Program-made: the position numbers and the translations under genes
In this document: piece by piece, positions 62,411 through 64,000 of the stretch
Layout: every line of letters begins with the position of its first letter
How positions within the stretch are numbered: position 1 is the stretch's first letter
The notes under the pieces: model-generated
The model's database searches: none
What the model was told of the DNA's origin: nothing
What the model saw: only the letters and a program-made list of their open reading frames with translations
Assembly (NCBI GenBank): GCA_964291335.2
Contig: OZ219748.1
Coordinates: 2,294,001 to 2,358,000, forward strand
DNA length: 64,000 nucleotides
Direction: 5' to 3'
DNA from: G964291335 sp964291335
GTDB lineage: Bacteria > Chloroflexota > Dehalococcoidia > Lucifugimonadales > UBA3495

Positions 62411-64000
62411 TTATATTTGTTCCGCCAAAAGCTCCAGCGCCGCCGCCGGGTCGGCCCCCAGGTGGAGGCGAAGGGCCCGTCGTTGCCGCTGGCGCAGCGC
62501 AAACAGGTCGCCGGCGGCCTGGGCATCGGCCAGCGTACCAAAAGAGTAAGGGCAGCCGGGTATTGGTATATCCCGGTGGTGGTCGGCGGTTAATTGCAAA
62601 AACCGGCCCGAGGCCGGCCCGCCCTTGTGCAGCTGTCCGGTGGAATGGAGGTAACGAGGCCCGAAGCCGGCGGTAACGGCGATGCCGTACTTCCGGGCGC
62701 AGGCGCGGCGCAGGGCGGCCAGACCGGACGCTACTGCCGGCGTGTCCGGCAGGTAGGCCAGGATGGCCAGGTAATCCCCGGCGCCGGCCTGGGCCAGCAG
62801 CGTGGAGAGCGAGCCGTCGGTTTCCAACGCCGGCAGCCTTCCTTCGGCTTGATACTGCTCCAGCGCCCAATCGGTCATATCTTTGGCCTTCTGAACATCG
62901 GGCTGGTCAAAGGGGTGGACGCCCAGCAGGTGGCCGGCAATAGCGACGGCAAACTCCCAGCGGTAAAACTCAGCGCCCAGGTCATATCGGTCGGTCAACT
63001 CCAGGCGCATTACCGGGTGTTTCCCGGCCAGGGCCGTCATGACAGCGTCCGCGGCTGCATCGGCATCATCCGCCAGGCGCAGGTAGATGAACTGGCGGTC
63101 CGGCCCGTACTCATCCGGGGGCAGCAGCGGTTCGCCGGCCACCGGGACAATGCCGGTTCCCTGTTTGCCCAGGCTTTCTGCCAGCAGCTGCTCAGCCCAA
63201 AGGCCAAAGCCGGCCAGGGCCGGCGAAGTTACCAGGGTAAGTTTATCGCGCCCGCGCCGGGCCAACCCGCCCATTATGGCCCCCAGACGCGCGCCGGGGT
63301 TGTTGTGCGGCGAGGCAACGGCGCACTGCTCCTGCGCCGCGGCGGCCCGGGCCAGCAGCCGGCCCACGTCCAGCCCCAGCAGGGCCGCCGGCGCCAGGCC
63401 AAAGCAGGACAGCGCCGAGTAACGCCCGCCGATGTCCGGCGGGTTGAGGAAAATTCGCCGGAACCCCTGCTCCCGGCCCAGCCTTTCCAGCGCCGTCCCC
63501 GGGTCGGTAACGGCGGCAAAACGCTGGCCGGCCCGGTCAGCCCCCACGGCGGCGGCGGTTCGCTGCCGGAAGTAGGCGTACAAGGCATTGGGTTCGATGG
63601 TGGCGCCGGACTTGGAGGATACCAGAAACAGGGTACGGGCCGGGTCGATGCGCTGGTCGATGGCCTCAATCCAAGCCGGCAGGGTTGAGTCCAGAACAGC
63701 CAGTTCCGGGCAGCCGTCCCGGAAGCCGAAAGTATGGCGCAGCGTCTCCGGCCCCAGGCTGCTGCCACCCATGCCCAGCAAAACCACGTGGCGGCAGCCC
63801 TCGGCCTGCACCGCAGCGGCAAACTCCCGCAGCCCGGGCAGCGCTGCCTGCATGGTATCGGCAGCGGTCAGCCAGCCCAGCCGGTCAGCAATCTCCGCCG
63901 GGTCATCCCGCCAGACCCGGTGGTCGCCCTGCCAGATGCGAGGGATGATATTGCCCTGCGCCAGCTCGGACAGGGCAGCTGCCACGGCGGGCATATACCC
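62411..64000 (-). CDS. Glucose-6-phosphate isomerase (probably C-terminal part of a transaldolase/isomerase fusion), partial
   Basis: At least 529 codons are open to the window edge. The isomerase SIS fold is clear: L-G-M-G-G-S-S-L-G-P-E-T-L near residue 75, S-S-K-S-G-A-T-I-E-P, G-G-R-Y-S-A-L-S, and H-S-T-G-Q-L-H-K-G-G near the C-terminus. An ATG exists at 63994, but the frame continues upstream without a stop. The head D-H-R-V-W-R-D-D-P-A-E-I-A-D-R-L-G-W-L resembles the linker of bifunctional transaldolase/phosphoglucose isomerase proteins, so the true start is probably beyond the window. It feeds the gnd-zwf genes that follow. Confidence 0.88.
   Translation of the reverse strand, partial: GYMPAVAAALSELAQGNIIPRIWQGDHRVWRDDPAEIADRLGWLTAADTMQAALPGLREFAAAVQAEGCRHVVLLGMGGSSLGPETLRHTFGFRDGCPELAVLDSTLPAWIEAIDQRIDPARTLFLVSSKSGATIEPNALYAYFRQRTAAAVGADRAGQRFAAVTDPGTALERLGREQGFRRIFLNPPDIGGRYSALSCFGLAPAALLGLDVGRLLARAAAAQEQCAVASPHNNPGARLGAIMGGLARRGRDKLTLVTSPALAGFGLWAEQLLAESLGKQGTGIVPVAGEPLLPPDEYGPDRQFIYLRLADDADAAADAVMTALAGKHPVMRLELTDRYDLGAEFYRWEFAVAIAGHLLGVHPFDQPDVQKAKDMTDWALEQYQAEGRLPALETDGSLSTLLAQAGAGDYLAILAYLPDTPAVASGLAALRRACARKYGIAVTAGFGPRYLHSTGQLHKGGPASGRFLQLTADHHRDIPIPGCPYSFGTLADAQAAGDLFALRQRQRRALRLHLGADPAAALELLAEQI

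Overview
The window is GC-rich, densely coded bacterial chromosome. It looks like a member of the Chloroflexota, perhaps a marine or host-associated lineage. That is an inference from gene content: threonine/proline-rich fibronectin III surface protein, two-domain M16 peptidase, DUF1802 protein, F420-type LLM oxidoreductase, short-form 6-phosphogluconate dehydrogenase, isomerase of the transaldolase-fusion type, and many TTG/GTG starts. No rRNA, tRNA or CRISPR array was seen.

Layout. 1-3 kb: the N-terminal part of a large FN3/TP-repeat surface protein on the minus strand, with a 27-nt G homopolymer inside its first codons, behind an insertion-sequence remnant. 3-8 kb: competence genes comEA and comEC, then an acyltransferase. 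8-16 kb: rph, M16 peptidase, chrA, pgpA, a zincin and nfo. 16-23 kb: LLM oxidoreductase, hisIE, then dprA-topA-xer with overlapping ends. 23-31 kb: unknown membrane proteins, a TPP enzyme, a lipoprotein solute-binding protein with a clear promoter and palindromic leader, and a cation/proton antiporter that looks leaderless. 31-38 kb: ftsH, an MFS transporter bracketed by REP-like palindromes, an amidohydrolase, a nucleoside hydrolase and an aldo/keto reductase. 38.8-46.2 kb: two restriction-modification modules, a type II PmeII-like endonuclease with its methyltransferase and a methyltransferase-nuclease fusion, separated by DUF1802, VOC, LysR and TatD genes. 46-51 kb: a BioD-like P-loop protein, a PQQ sugar dehydrogenase, an asparaginase homologue with a changed active site, a 72-bp tandem repeat and a YceI lipoprotein. 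51.6-58.9 kb: a two-component system followed by a MacAB-like exporter with a very long coiled-coil adaptor and a DUF5666-like protein. 59-64 kb: pentose-phosphate genes (isomerase, gnd, zwf) upstream of a DsbA/FrnE-type oxidoreductase on the same strand.

The main discovery is that oxidoreductase at 59223-59822 (minus). Its reading frame is complete only if an in-frame TGA at codon 14 is read as selenocysteine. The TGA replaces the first Cys of the family CPWC motif. It is followed at the right distance by a hairpin with a GGUC apical loop, the loop of the E. coli fdhF SECIS. The gene also has its own extended -10 promoter and a good ribosome binding site. A conventional gene call would start it about 40 codons late and lose the active site. 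A second strong candidate is the poly-G tract at 2610-2636, which could phase-vary the surface protein.
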